Shown in pieces: positions 33,311-41,789 of a stretch of 64,000 nt of DNA. This DNA is from Streptomyces sp. AC512_CC834 (GTDB taxonomy: Bacteria > Actinomycetota > Actinomycetes > Streptomycetales > Streptomycetaceae). The first letter of the stretch is position 1. Each line of letters begins with the position of its first letter. The notes beneath the pieces are model-generated. The model was not told the DNA's origin, did not search any database, and saw only the letters and a program-made list of their open reading frames with translations. The stretch covers positions 1 through 64,000 of the forward strand of contig NZ_JAGMUO010000040.1 in assembly GCF_019049325.1 (NCBI RefSeq), read 5' to 3'. The position numbers and the translations under genes are program-made.

Positions 33311-35367
33311 TCCTTACGTCCCCCAAGTCCCCCGAGTCCACCGAGGGCGATCTGCATGGTCTGGTCGTCGCCTCCGTCGGGGGAGGCGGCCCAGCTTGGC
33401 TTCTGCTGCGGCGCATGTGGCGCATGTGGCGCATGTGGCGCATGTGGCGCATTTGGCCCCGGCTGTCCGTACTGCGCGTACGGCTGCTCGGGTGTCGGTG
33501 CCGGCGTCGGCGCCGGTGCCTGGTGCTGCGGCGGGACCCGCGGTGCGGGCTCCGCCGCCGCGACCGGCGGTTGCTTCTTCGCCTTCCTCAGCTCGTGGCG
33601 CCAGGCGAACATCGGCGACGCGGTGATCAGCAGCGCGAAGGTCGCCCAGATGATCATCGCGGGGTGCGAGTGGCCGTACACGAAGCCGGCGGCGATCGAG
33701 CCGCCGAAGATGACGATGAAGTACCAGTGGTACCGGAAGGTGCCGAACAGGGTGTCCGGGCTGGCCGAGTCGCCCTTCGGGGTCACCACGAACTTGCTCT
33801 TGCGGCGCAGCACGGCGTCGATGAGCGCCTTCGCGTACAGCGGCGCCGACAGCGCGGACATGATCATGCCGGCCACGCCGCCGGAGCCCTCCGGCTCGTG
33901 CGGCGAGACGTTGTGGCGGCGGTTCCAGACGTACAGGCCGATCTGGAGCGCGGAGGCGTTGCCGTAGAGCATCAGCCAGACCGCCGGGTCGATGTTGACG
34001 CCGGAGGCGCCCAGGCCCAGGAACAGGCAGCAGCTCAGCGCCGCCAGGATCCAGTTGAGGGCCGACATCGGATAGAAGATGATCATCATCGTGTAGTTGA
34101 AGAGCTTGCTCGGCGGCAGCGAGTACCAGCCCTTCCAGTACTGCTTGAGGATCGTCTCGTACGTCCCCCGCGACCAGCGCATCTGCTGGGTGAAGAAGTC
34201 CGTCCAGGCGTTCGGGCCCTCGCCGACCGCGAGCACGTCCGGGGTGTACACCGAGCGCCACTTGCGGCCCGTGACGGGGTTCCGGTGGCGGTGCATCTCG
34301 AAGCCGGTCGCCATGTCCTCGGTGATCGAGTCGTACAGACCGCCGATCTGCTTGAGCGCCCTGATGCGCACCGCGTTGGAGGTGCCCACGAACATCGGCC
34401 CGCCGTAGCGGTTGCCGGCGCGCTGGATCAGCGCGTGGAAGAGGAACTGCTGCGACTCGGCGGCCTTGGTGATCGGGTTGTCGTAGTTGCCGTAGACCTG
34501 CGGGCCGATGACGAAGCCGACGTTGGGGTCGCGGAAGAAGCCGAGCATCCGCTCCAGGTAGTTGGGCAGCGGCACGTGGTCGGTGTCGACGGAGGCGAAG
34601 AAGTCGTAGTCGTCGCCGTGCGCGTCCAGCCAGGCGTTGTAGTTGCCGTGCTTGGTCTTGGCGCGGTGCGGGCCCTTCTTCTGGTTCCACTTGGCGACGC
34701 CCTTGCGGGAGAAGTGGTGCACTCCCAGGCGCGCGCAGACTTCCTTCACCTCGGGGTCGTCGCCCTCGTCGAGGAGCCAGACGTGCATCAGACCGCGGTG
34801 GCGGATCTTCACGGCCGCCTCCAGGGTCTTCGTCACCATCTCCAGGGGCTCCTTGCCGGGCACGAAGGAGGTGAGGAAGGCGACCCTGGTGCCGGTCTCC
34901 GGCACCACCGGGACCGGGTCGCGGGCGACCAGGGTGGCGTGCGCGTTCGACAGCACGTTGAGGCAGCGGAACAGCTCGATCAGGCCGATCGCGACGAGCA
35001 TCACGATGTCGAGCGCGGGCAGCCAGTCGAAGGCCACGTAGTCCCGCTCGGTCCAGTGCTCGGGCTGGAGCAGCCAGACCAGCAGCACCACCGACAGCAG
35101 CGGGGCGGCGGCCAGCATCAGCGCGACCCGGAAGCGGTGCGGCTCCTGCGAGATCAGCGAGCGGTACTGCACCGTGTACGGCTTGTTCGGGTCGGGCTGG
35201 GTGAGGGGGCCCGCGAGCCGGCTGTAGTGCTCGTAGTCGTACTTCGGCAGGGTCTTCTTTATCCGGCGGAACGAACCGGTGTTCCAGTTCCGGTTCCCGG
35301 GCAGCCTGAGCTGGGTGGTCTGGGACGGGTCGTGGTCCTGCCCGGCGCCCGTCGGCGTCGACGTCAT
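33307..35367 (-). CDS. cslA: Cellulose synthase-like protein CslA
   Basis: 686 residues. A GT2 catalytic domain carries DEGDDPEV, the DxD-type SVDTDH, TEDMATG and QQMRW (Q-x-x-R-W), surrounded by membrane segments on both sides (about residues 80-105, 115-135 and five after residue 420). It polymerises a beta-glucan at hyphal tips from UDP-sugar and extrudes it. GGGGGGA lies 8 bases before the ATG. The C-terminal tail is Pro/Gln-rich with a PHA tripeptide repeat. Coupled with glxA; copper maturation of GlxA is needed for the glycan to work in S. lividans. Confidence 0.95.
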   Translation of the reverse strand: MTSTPTGAGQDHDPSQTTQLRLPGNRNWNTGSFRRIKKTLPKYDYEHYSRLAGPLTQPDPNKPYTVQYRSLISQEPHRFRVALMLAAAPLLSVVLLVWLLQPEHWTERDYVAFDWLPALDIVMLVAIGLIELFRCLNVLSNAHATLVARDPVPVVPETGTRVAFLTSFVPGKEPLEMVTKTLEAAVKIRHRGLMHVWLLDEGDDPEVKEVCARLGVHHFSRKGVAKWNQKKGPHRAKTKHGNYNAWLDAHGDDYDFFASVDTDHVPLPNYLERMLGFFRDPNVGFVIGPQVYGNYDNPITKAAESQQFLFHALIQRAGNRYGGPMFVGTSNAVRIRALKQIGGLYDSITEDMATGFEMHRHRNPVTGRKWRSVYTPDVLAVGEGPNAWTDFFTQQMRWSRGTYETILKQYWKGWYSLPPSKLFNYTMMIIFYPMSALNWILAALSCCLFLGLGASGVNIDPAVWLMLYGNASALQIGLYVWNRRHNVSPHEPEGSGGVAGMIMSALSAPLYAKALIDAVLRRKSKFVVTPKGDSASPDTLFGTFRYHWYFIVIFGGSIAAGFVYGHSHPAMIIWATFALLITASPMFAWRHELRKAKKQPPVAAAEPAPRVPPQHQAPAPTPAPTPEQPYAQYGQPGPNAPHAPHAPHAPHAPQQKPSWAASPDGGDDQTMQIALGGLGGLGGRKE
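33410..33454 (-). repeat. 9-bp tandem repeat in cslA tail
   Basis: GGCGCATGT repeated four times plus one GGCGCATTT. On the coding strand it encodes PHA repeats. The alternate frame on the same strand is also open through it. Confidence 0.85.
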
Positions 35368-35452
35368 GAGTCATCCCCCCACACGCGGGTCGTGCGTGTT
35401 TCGTCGCTTACTTCGCCTGCACCGGTCCCCCTCGACCGTCACAGACGTAACA

Positions 35453-35473
35453 GTGGTGGGTCACTGTCACCAC
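35453..35473. promoter_or_regulatory. Possible operator upstream of cslA
   Basis: GTGGTG-N9-CACCAC lies 86 bp before the cslA start, near an AT-rich TTATATA stretch at 35485-35491 that could serve in the promoter. Function inferred only from symmetry and position. Confidence 0.3.
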
Positions 35474-35618
35474 GGCATCCACACCTTATATAGACATGGA
35501 ACGGCGACCCCCGGTTGCATGATGCCCCCCTCGGCATCCCCTCGGCACCCGGCCCCCAACCGGACCAGGGTTCTACGGTGTTCCTCATGATCGCAAGGTG
35601 TTCGGGCACCGGACACGC

Positions 35619-35651
35619 CGAAGGCCCCCCGTGTGATACGAGGGGCCTTCG
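35619..35651 (-). terminator. Rho-independent terminator after tRNA-Lys copy 1
   Basis: CGAAGGCCCC / GGGGCCTTCG, a 10-bp perfect stem with a 13-nt loop, 9 bp beyond the 3' end of the minus-strand tRNA. Symmetric, so it may also end other transcripts. Confidence 0.8.
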
Positions 35652-35659
35652 ACCGTCTG

Positions 35660-35733
35660 TGCGCCGCCAGGGACTCGAACCCCGGACCCGCTGATTAAGA
35701 GTCAGCTGCTCTAACCAACTGAGCTAGCGGCGC
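35660..35733 (-). tRNA. tRNA-Lys(CTT), copy 1
   Basis: 74 nt, cloverleaf complete: acceptor GCGCCGC/GCGGCGC with discriminator A, anticodon loop CTCTTAA (anticodon CTT), T-loop GTTCGAGTC. CCA is not encoded. Identical to the copies at 39171 and 52198. Confidence 0.97.
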
Positions 35734-35955
35734 CTGCTGACCTGCACACTCTACCCGATGTTGCTTGGTGCCCGGGACGAGTGCCCGCGACCACTGCCCT
35801 GGACCGCTGCCCTGGACCACGGCCCGGGATCCGCTCGGCCGGTTACATCATTCGGACCGTCAACATGCGAGTGCGGACGACAGTTGAGAAGCTGTCCGAC
35901 ATGTACCGAAGTGTACCGACGCGGACATTTCCATCGGGAGTGTGAGGGGAATCGC

Positions 35956-37053
35956 ATGGAGGCTCCTCCCGTATTCGAGGAAATCGATCCCGCGAGCGAC
36001 TGCGGATGCCCCGGCTGCCGTCACTGGCGGCGCGTCCTGCCGCATGCCCCGGCCGGCCGCGCGCTCGACCGTCCGGCGGCCTACCGCGCGCTGGTCGTGG
36101 CCACCGCGGCGGCGTCCGCGACCGTCGCCTCCGCTCTCGGCGCGGGGCAGGCGGCAGCGGTTCCGGCCGCCGCCCACGCTTCCTATGCCTCCCACGCCGC
36201 TCATGCTTCCCACGCCGCCCATGCTTCCCACGCCGCCCATCGGCCGGGCGTTCCCGCAGGTGACGTGCCCGATACCCCACAGGGGCCGAGGTCCCCGCTG
36301 TACGGCCTGACGGGCCTGCCCGGGGCGCCCCCGGCCGGTGCGGAAGCGGCCGCCATCACCCGTACGGAGATCATCGAGCGGGCCAGGACCTGGGTCACCG
36401 CGAAGGTCCCGTACAGCACGACCGCCTACTGGTCCGACGGTTACCGGCAGGACTGCTCGGGCTTCGTGTCGATGGCCTGGAAGCTGCCCACGAACGAATG
36501 GACCGGAAGCCTCGCCGGCTTCGCCGACCGCATCACCAAGGAGGAACTCCAGCCCGGCGACATTCTGCTGTTCCACAAGGCGTCCGACCCCGAGAAGGGT
36601 TCCCACGTGGTGATCTTCGGCGGCTGGACGGACTCCACGCACACCGCCTACACGGCCTACGAGCAGACCCCGCCGCGCGCCCGCGAGCTGGCCACGCCCT
36701 ACGCCTACTGGAGCAACTCGGCCAAGTACCTGCCGTACCGCTACAAGGGGGTCGCGGCGGGCACGGCGAGCGGCGCGGCCGGGGCGCCGGCCGCGACCCC
36801 CGCCTCGCACGGGGTGGCCGGGTACCCCGGACGGGCGATGTTTCGTCCGGGCGCCGACAACGCGTACGTCACCCGGCTCGGCAGGCAGTTGGTGAGGAAG
36901 GGATTCGGCACGTACTACACCAGGGAACCGGGTCCGCGCTGGGGCGAGGCGGACCGACGGGGCGTCGAGGCCTTCCAGCGCGCCCAGGGCTGGCGCGGCG
37001 GCGCGGCGGACGGCCACCCGGGCCCGGAGACCTGGCGGAGGCTCTTCTCATGA
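35956..37053 (+). CDS. Secreted NlpC/P60-like protein with peptidoglycan-binding tail
   Basis: 365 residues. A short N-terminal CGCPGC motif and a hydrophobic Ala-rich segment (VVATAAASATVASALGAG) precede a His/Ala/Ser repeat, then a cysteine-peptidase-like domain: RQDCSGFVSMAW (Cys nucleophile, about residue 160), GDILLFHKAS, SHVVIFGGW (His). A peptidoglycan-binding 1-like domain (VTRLGRQLVRKGFG ... VEAFQRAQGWRG ... GPETWRRLF) closes it. It probably cleaves or remodels the wall where the glucan leaves the tip. GAGGGG precedes the ATG. Orthologous position to the gene next to cslA in S. coelicolor. Confidence 0.85.
   Translation: MEAPPVFEEIDPASDCGCPGCRHWRRVLPHAPAGRALDRPAAYRALVVATAAASATVASALGAGQAAAVPAAAHASYASHAAHASHAAHASHAAHRPGVPAGDVPDTPQGPRSPLYGLTGLPGAPPAGAEAAAITRTEIIERARTWVTAKVPYSTTAYWSDGYRQDCSGFVSMAWKLPTNEWTGSLAGFADRITKEELQPGDILLFHKASDPEKGSHVVIFGGWTDSTHTAYTAYEQTPPRARELATPYAYWSNSAKYLPYRYKGVAAGTASGAAGAPAATPASHGVAGYPGRAMFRPGADNAYVTRLGRQLVRKGFGTYYTREPGPRWGEADRRGVEAFQRAQGWRGGAADGHPGPETWRRLFS
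36190..36243 (+). repeat. 18-bp repeat encoding SHAAHA
   Basis: Three consecutive 18-bp units (36190, 36208, 36226), consensus TCCCACGCCGCCCATGCT, preceded by a diverged unit. They encode a histidine-rich stretch outside the membrane. Confidence 0.85.
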
Positions 37054-37113
37054 GCGTCCGCACCGAGGTGATCACCCGTTCATGACGCGTCTGGCGCGGA
37101 GGCTGGAGCACGC

Positions 37114-38373
37114 ATGAGTACGACATCTTCAACGAACCCTCAGGGCACGGCGCCGGCCGCTGCCGAGCCCGCGACGCCCTCGACGTCCGAGACGTCCGAG
37201 ACGCCCGCGACGAACGCGACGCCCGCGACGGGGGAGGCCGGTCCCCGGCCCGCCCGGCTCATCCACAACGAGGCCACCACCGAGATCCCCGTCCACCTGC
37301 TGTTCCGCGACGATCCGGACCTGGACCCGGACCCGGCCCCCGTGCCGCTGCGGCCCGCGGTCGTCGCCCGCCGGCAGGGCCCGGGGGAGCGGTTCGGGGA
37401 GCGCCCCGGGGAGCGGCCCCCCACGCGGCGCCCCGTCGCGGCGCGACCGCGCCCGGTGCCGTCGGTCGACCCGGAGCTGACGGAGCGTCCGGCCCGGGTG
37501 CTGCCCGGCGCGGTGGGCGTGGCCGCCGGTCTGTGCGGGGCGGCGGGATGCGCGCTCACCTCCTGGTGGGCCGGGCTCGTACCGCCGCTCGCCGCCCAGG
37601 CCCACGCCCAGGCCCCGGCGCTGGGGCTGGGGCTGCCGGCGTACGCGGGTGCCGCCGGGCTCGGGCCCGCGCAGTGGGCGGCGTACGCGGCCGCCGGGGC
37701 GCTGGGGCTGTTCGGGTTCGGCGGGCTGGCCAGGGGCCGGACCGGACGGGCCTGGGTGCTGGGCCTGTTCGGGCGCTACCGGGGGACGGTGCGGCGCACC
37801 GGCCTGCTGTGGGTGAACCCGCTGCTGCTGCGCCGCCGGGTCGACGTGCGGCTGCGGCACTGGCGCAGCGAGCCGATGCCCGCGGCCGACGGCAACGGGG
37901 TCGCGCTGCGCGCGGTGACGCTGGTGGTGTGGCGGGTGCGGGACACCGCGCGGGCCACGCTGGGCGTCGAGGACCACGAGACGTATCTGCGCGAGTGCGT
38001 CGAGGCGGCGCTGGCCCGGGTCCCGGTGGAGCCGCTCGGCACGGTCCGCAGCTCGGCGGACGTGGCCGGCGACACGCTGACCCGGCTGGTGGCGGCGGAC
38101 GCGGCGCCGGTCGGCCTGGAGGTGTTCTCGGTGCGGCCGGTCCGGGTGGAGTACGCCCCCGAGGTCGCCGCCGCGATGCACCGGCGCCGGATCGCCGCAC
38201 TGGACGCGGCGCAGCGGGCGAGCGTGCTCACCTCGGTCGTGGACTCGGTGGAGGACACGGTGACCCGGCTGACCATGCGCGGGCTGGTCGAACTGGACGA
38301 CTACGAGCGCAAGACGCTGGTGAAGGACCTGACGGTGGCGTTCTGCGCGGCGCGGGGGGACAGCGGGCCCTGA
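37114..38373 (+). CDS. SPFH/band 7 domain protein
   Basis: 419 residues. A long Thr/Pro-rich leader, two hydrophobic segments (about 130-185) and then the SPFH domain: GRYRGTVRRTGLLWVNPLL, RRVDVRLRHW, GVALRAVTLVVWRV, followed by a helical stretch with AAAMHRRRIAALDAAQRA. Such proteins scaffold membrane microdomains. It follows the wall hydrolase by 60 bp and is likely cotranscribed; GGAG lies 5 bases before the ATG. In S. coelicolor a homologue has the same neighbour order, so a role in organising the tip glycan machinery is reasonable but unproven. Confidence 0.88.
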   Translation: MSTTSSTNPQGTAPAAAEPATPSTSETSETPATNATPATGEAGPRPARLIHNEATTEIPVHLLFRDDPDLDPDPAPVPLRPAVVARRQGPGERFGERPGERPPTRRPVAARPRPVPSVDPELTERPARVLPGAVGVAAGLCGAAGCALTSWWAGLVPPLAAQAHAQAPALGLGLPAYAGAAGLGPAQWAAYAAAGALGLFGFGGLARGRTGRAWVLGLFGRYRGTVRRTGLLWVNPLLLRRRVDVRLRHWRSEPMPAADGNGVALRAVTLVVWRVRDTARATLGVEDHETYLRECVEAALARVPVEPLGTVRSSADVAGDTLTRLVAADAAPVGLEVFSVRPVRVEYAPEVAAAMHRRRIAALDAAQRASVLTSVVDSVEDTVTRLTMRGLVELDDYERKTLVKDLTVAFCAARGDSGP

Positions 38374-38448
38374 CCGGTCCGGCGCGGGCGGGCAGCGCGT
38401 TCCGCTATTGGTATGGACATGTTCAACTAACGGCAATAATCTGAAACT

Positions 38449-38460
38449 TGGTCTAGACCT
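38449..38460. promoter_or_regulatory. DasR-type (dre) site upstream of lpmP
   Basis: TGGTCTAGACCT contains the perfect palindrome GGTCTAGACC and equals the 12-bp element of Streptomyces chitinase promoters. A degenerate copy, TGGTATGGACAT, lies at 38409-38420. It is 45 bp upstream of the lpmP start. Confidence 0.65.
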
Positions 38461-38504
38461 GCACGGCTCACTGAACTTCCCCACACGTCACAGGGAGCAG
38501 CAGT

Positions 38505-39110
38505 ATGCGCACAAGGACCAAGATGTACGCCGCCGCGCTGGGCATGGCGACGACCGGAGCCCTCGTTCTCTCGTCCGGCGGCGCCAGCGGCCACGGCTAC
38601 ACCGACCTGCCGGTCAGCCGGCAGAAGGTGTGCCAGAACGGCACGGTCAGCGGTTGCGGCGCCATCCAGTGGGAGCCGCAGAGCGTGGAGGGCCCCAAGG
38701 GCTTCCCGGCCTCCGGGCCGGCCGACGGGAAGATCTGTTCCGCCGGTCACGCCCCGTTCGCCGCGCTCGACAGCCCCAAGCAGCCGAACGGCCAGGCGTG
38801 GCCGACCACCGGGGTGAACGGCGGACAGAGCTACACCTTCCGCTGGCAGTTCACCGCCCGGCACGCCACGACCGACTTCAAGTACTACGTCACCAAGCCG
38901 GGCTGGAACCAGAATCACAACCTGGCCCGGTCCGACCTCAACCTCACCCCGTTCTTCACGGTGCCCTACGGCGGTCAGCGGCCCCCGGCCACGCTCTCCC
39001 ACACCGGCACGCTGCCGTCCGGGCTGAGCGGACACCACGTGATCCTCGCGGTGTGGACGGTCGCCGACACGGGCAACGCGTTCTACGCGTGCTCGGACGT
39101 CACCTTCTGA
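38505..39110 (+). CDS. lpmP: AA10 lytic polysaccharide monooxygenase (LpmP)
   Basis: 201 residues. The signal peptide ends at GGASG, leaving His30 as the mature N-terminus (HGYTDLPVSR), which with His82 in SAGHAPF makes the copper histidine brace. It oxidatively cleaves chitin or the tip glycan using O2 or H2O2. Known Streptomyces LpmP acts with GlxA and CslA, which fits this position at the edge of the csl cluster. GGGAG lies upstream of the ATG. A dre-type site in front suggests control by DasR and N-acetylglucosamine. Confidence 0.93.
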   Translation: MRTRTKMYAAALGMATTGALVLSSGGASGHGYTDLPVSRQKVCQNGTVSGCGAIQWEPQSVEGPKGFPASGPADGKICSAGHAPFAALDSPKQPNGQAWPTTGVNGGQSYTFRWQFTARHATTDFKYYVTKPGWNQNHNLARSDLNLTPFFTVPYGGQRPPATLSHTGTLPSGLSGHHVILAVWTVADTGNAFYACSDVTF

Positions 39111-39125
39111 ACGAGCGAAACGAAC

Positions 39126-39156
39126 GAAGGGCCCCTCGCGTGAGCGAGAGGCCCTT
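39126..39156. terminator. Bidirectional terminator between lpmP and tRNA-Lys copy 2
   Basis: A 14-bp stem with one mismatch around GTGA: GAAGGGCCCCTCGC / GCGAGAGGCCCTTC. It follows the lpmP stop by 15 bp and serves the tRNA on the opposite strand from the other side. Confidence 0.85.
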
Positions 39157-39170
39157 CCTCTGTTCCTCTG

Positions 39171-39244
39171 TGCGCCGCCAGGGACTCGAACCCCGGACCC
39201 GCTGATTAAGAGTCAGCTGCTCTAACCAACTGAGCTAGCGGCGC
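39171..39244 (-). tRNA. tRNA-Lys(CTT), copy 2
   Basis: Same 74-nt sequence as copy 1, minus strand, anticodon CTT. CCA not encoded. Flanked by the bidirectional terminator at 39126-39156. Confidence 0.97.
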
Positions 39245-39367
39245 ATGACTCCCGCCGTCCGCTTCTCGCGGCCGGCGACGACGAAAATACTACCTGGTCC
39301 CGAGCAGTGCGTGTGACCAGCGTTGGTCCAGGGCTGGATCAGCGCTGGACCAGCCCTGGGATCGGCT

Positions 39368-40126
39368 CTAGATCGCCAGTGACAGCAGCACAGGCGCCGC
39401 GCTCCGGTTCAGCTCGTCCGCGGCCCGGCGCAGCCGGTGCGCGTGCTCGACCGGGAGCGACAGGGCCAGGCAGCCCACGGCGGAACCGGCGGTGATCGGG
39501 ACGGCCGCGCAGACCGTGCCCACCGCGTACTCCTGGAGGTCGAGGACGGGCACGCTGGGCGGCTGGGACTCCAGCCGGGACAGCAGCAGCTTGTCGCTGG
39601 TGATGGTGCGCGAGGTCAGGCGGGCCATCCGGTGCCGGGCCAGGTGGTCGCGCCGGCCCGCGTGGTCCAGTTGGGTCAGCAGGCTCTTGCCGACCGCGGT
39701 GGCGTGCGCCGAGACGCGGAAGTCCACCCACTCGTTCACCCTGGGCGCGGCCGGGCTGTCCGCGTACTGGGTGACGCTGACCTCGCCGTCGACGTACCGG
39801 CTGATGTAGACGGCGGCGCCCACCGAGTCGCGCAGCCGGTCCAGGGTGCGCTGGAGCTTGTCGCGCAGGGCCTGCTCGCGGTTGTGGGCCGAGCCGAGGC
39901 GGTCCAGCGCCTCCCCGGTGACGTAGGCGCCGTCGGCGGTCTGCTCGACGTATCCCTCGCGGCGCAGCATGCGCAGGAGCGTGATCAGCCGCTCCCGGTC
40001 GAGGCCGCACTGGCGGGCGATCTCGGTGTCGGTGACACCGGAGGTGTGCCGCGTCACCGTCTCCAAGACGCGCAGGGCGTCCTGGGCCGAGTGGTGCGGC
40101 GCGGTCGGCTTGTGCTGCAGCGCCAC
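39368..40126 (-). CDS. IclR family transcriptional regulator
   Basis: 252 residues. The N-terminal winged helix (ALRVLETVTRHTSGVTDTEIARQCGLDRERLITLLRMLRREGYVE) and the C-terminal effector domain (AVYISRYVDGEVSV, SAHATAVGKSLL, VCAAVPITAGSAVGCLALS) are complete. The start is GTG 40126 with GGGGGAG about 8 bases upstream; a longer frame to 40321 has no ribosome site. It lies immediately downstream of the Ehu importer operon, same strand, separated by 234 bp, and probably senses the imported compound or a breakdown product. Confidence 0.9.
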   Translation of the reverse strand: MALQHKPTAPHHSAQDALRVLETVTRHTSGVTDTEIARQCGLDRERLITLLRMLRREGYVEQTADGAYVTGEALDRLGSAHNREQALRDKLQRTLDRLRDSVGAAVYISRYVDGEVSVTQYADSPAAPRVNEWVDFRVSAHATAVGKSLLTQLDHAGRRDHLARHRMARLTSRTITSDKLLLSRLESQPPSVPVLDLQEYAVGTVCAAVPITAGSAVGCLALSLPVEHAHRLRRAADELNRSAAPVLLSLAI

Positions 40127-40360
40127 GGTGGTCTCCCCCTGCGCTAGCTTCGTAGGCCCCTGCCTCTGTCCCTGCCTGTGCCCCCGGTCCGGACAGCGGA
40201 TGCCCTCCACGATAGCCGCCAAGAGGTCCGAGGGGAGGGGGTGTTGGCGGGATTTCAGCACCCCCGACTCGCCCCCAACTGCGGCGTTGACCCGCTGGCA
40301 TATGCCAAAGGAATGCCCCAACGCCTCGACCTCGGACGTTGGGGCAGTGACACCGCGTGC

Positions 40361-41149
40361 TCACAGCACTGCGCTGAGGAACTCCCGCGTGCGGTCGTGC
40401 TCCGGTTCGCTGAAGATCTTCTCCGGCGGGCCGGCCTCGATGACCCGGCCCGAGTCGAACATCAGGACCTGGTCCGAGATGTCCCGGGCGAAGTTCATCT
40501 CGTGGGTCACACAGAGCATGGTGATGTCCGTGGTGCGGGCGATGTCCCGCAGCAGGTCGAGGACGCCCGCGACCAGCTCCGGGTCGAGCGCCGAGGTCAC
40601 CTCGTCGAGCAGCAGCACCTTCGGCCGCATCGCCAGCGCCCGGGCGATCGCCACCCGCTGCTGCTGGCCGCCGGAGAGCTGGGCGGGGTGGGCGTCGCAC
40701 TTGTCGGCCAGGCCCACCAGGTCCAGCAGACCCTTGGCCCGCTCCACCGCCTCGTCCTTGGACATGCCGAGCACGGTGACCGGCGCCTCGGTGATGTTGC
40801 GCAGCACCGTCATGTTCGGGAACAGGTTGAACTGCTGGAAGACCATCCCGATCTGCTTGCGCACCTCCCGCCGCTCCTTCTCGGTCGCCGGGAACAGCTT
40901 CTGCCCGTCCACGGTGATCGTGCCCTCGTCGGGCTTGAGCAGCGTCATCAGCAGCCGCAGGATCGTCGTCTTGCCCGAACCGGACGGACCGATCAGGGTG
41001 ACGTGCTTGCCCGCGTCCACGGCGAAGTCCAGGTGGTCCAGGACGACGTTGTCGCCGAACCGCTTGGTGACGTGGTCCAGACGGATCAGCTCGCCGCCGC
41101 CGCTCTGCTCGGGGCTTTTCTCGGGGTTGGGAAGAGTGTCAGTGGACAA
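40361..41149 (-). CDS. ehuA: ABC importer ATPase, polar amino-acid type (EhuA-like)
   Basis: 262 residues from TTG 41149, which lies inside the end of the permease gene. Walker A GPSGSGKTT, Q-loop FQQFNLFPNMTV, signature LSGGQQQR and Walker B VLLLDEVTSALD are intact. It powers the permeases below. The last gene of the four-gene importer operon, it ends 234 bp before the IclR gene. The Ehu name rests on overall likeness to actinobacterial EhuA-D annotations. Confidence 0.88.
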   Translation of the reverse strand: MSTDTLPNPEKSPEQSGGGELIRLDHVTKRFGDNVVLDHLDFAVDAGKHVTLIGPSGSGKTTILRLLMTLLKPDEGTITVDGQKLFPATEKERREVRKQIGMVFQQFNLFPNMTVLRNITEAPVTVLGMSKDEAVERAKGLLDLVGLADKCDAHPAQLSGGQQQRVAIARALAMRPKVLLLDEVTSALDPELVAGVLDLLRDIARTTDITMLCVTHEMNFARDISDQVLMFDSGRVIEAGPPEKIFSEPEHDRTREFLSAVL

Positions 41150-41789
41150 GGCGTCGCTCCAGGGCTCGCAGGGCAAGGGAGGCCAGGTAGGAGATGATGA
41201 TGAAGGCCACACCGATCACCGTCAGGGGCTCGGTGAACTGGAAGTTCTGCTGCGAGAACAGCCGTGCCTCGCCGAGCATCTCAAGGACCGTGATCGCCAT
41301 CAGCAGCGGCGTGTCCTTCAGCATGGAGATCACGTAGTTGCCGAGAGCGGGCACCACCCGGCGGATCGCCTGCGGCAGGATGACCGCCGTCCAGGTCTTC
41401 GCGAGCGGCAGGTTCAGCGCCGTCGCGGCCTCCCACTGGCCGACCGGCACCCCCTCGATGCCGGCCCGGTAGACCTGCATCGTGTACGTCGAGTAGTGCA
41501 GGCCGATGGCGACCACACCGGTGGTGAGCGCCGAGAAGGTGATGTCCCACTCGGGCAGCACGTAGAACAGGAAGAAGAGCTGCACCAGCAGCGGGGTGTT
41601 CCGGATGAACTCGGTGACCACACCGACCGGCCAGGTCACCCAGCGGCTCGGCACCCGCATCAGCAGCGTCCACACCAGGCCGAGGCTGAAGGAGACCAGC
41701 GAGCCGAGGACCAGGATCTGCAGGGTGACCAGCAGGCCGTCCCAGAAGTGCGGCATGAAGTCGGAGACCGCGCTCCAGTCCCATTTCAC
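41139..41789 (-). CDS. ehuD: ABC importer permease (EhuD-like)
   Basis: 216 residues with about five membrane segments (VTLQILVLGSLVSFSLGLVW, VVTEFIRNTPLLVQLFFLFYVLP). The EAA-loop is GIEGVPVGQWEAATALNLP, typical of HisM/GlnP-type permeases. It starts with GTG overlapping the stop of the first permease (GTGA). Together with it, this forms the membrane channel for a small polar solute such as an amino acid or ectoine. Confidence 0.9.
   Translation of the reverse strand: MKWDWSAVSDFMPHFWDGLLVTLQILVLGSLVSFSLGLVWTLLMRVPSRWVTWPVGVVTEFIRNTPLLVQLFFLFYVLPEWDITFSALTTGVVAIGLHYSTYTMQVYRAGIEGVPVGQWEAATALNLPLAKTWTAVILPQAIRRVVPALGNYVISMLKDTPLLMAITVLEMLGEARLFSQQNFQFTEPLTVIGVAFIIISYLASLALRALERRLVH

Noticed and set aside
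33314..35374. A second 686-codon open frame on the minus strand over all of cslA
   Set aside because: It is one frame off, has Arg/Ala/Pro-only content typical of a high-GC shadow frame, and lacks the GT2 motifs that cslA shows.
35430..35450. BldD-like site before cslA
   Set aside because: TCAC-AGAC-GTAA has only four spacer bases, whereas the BldD consensus requires five.
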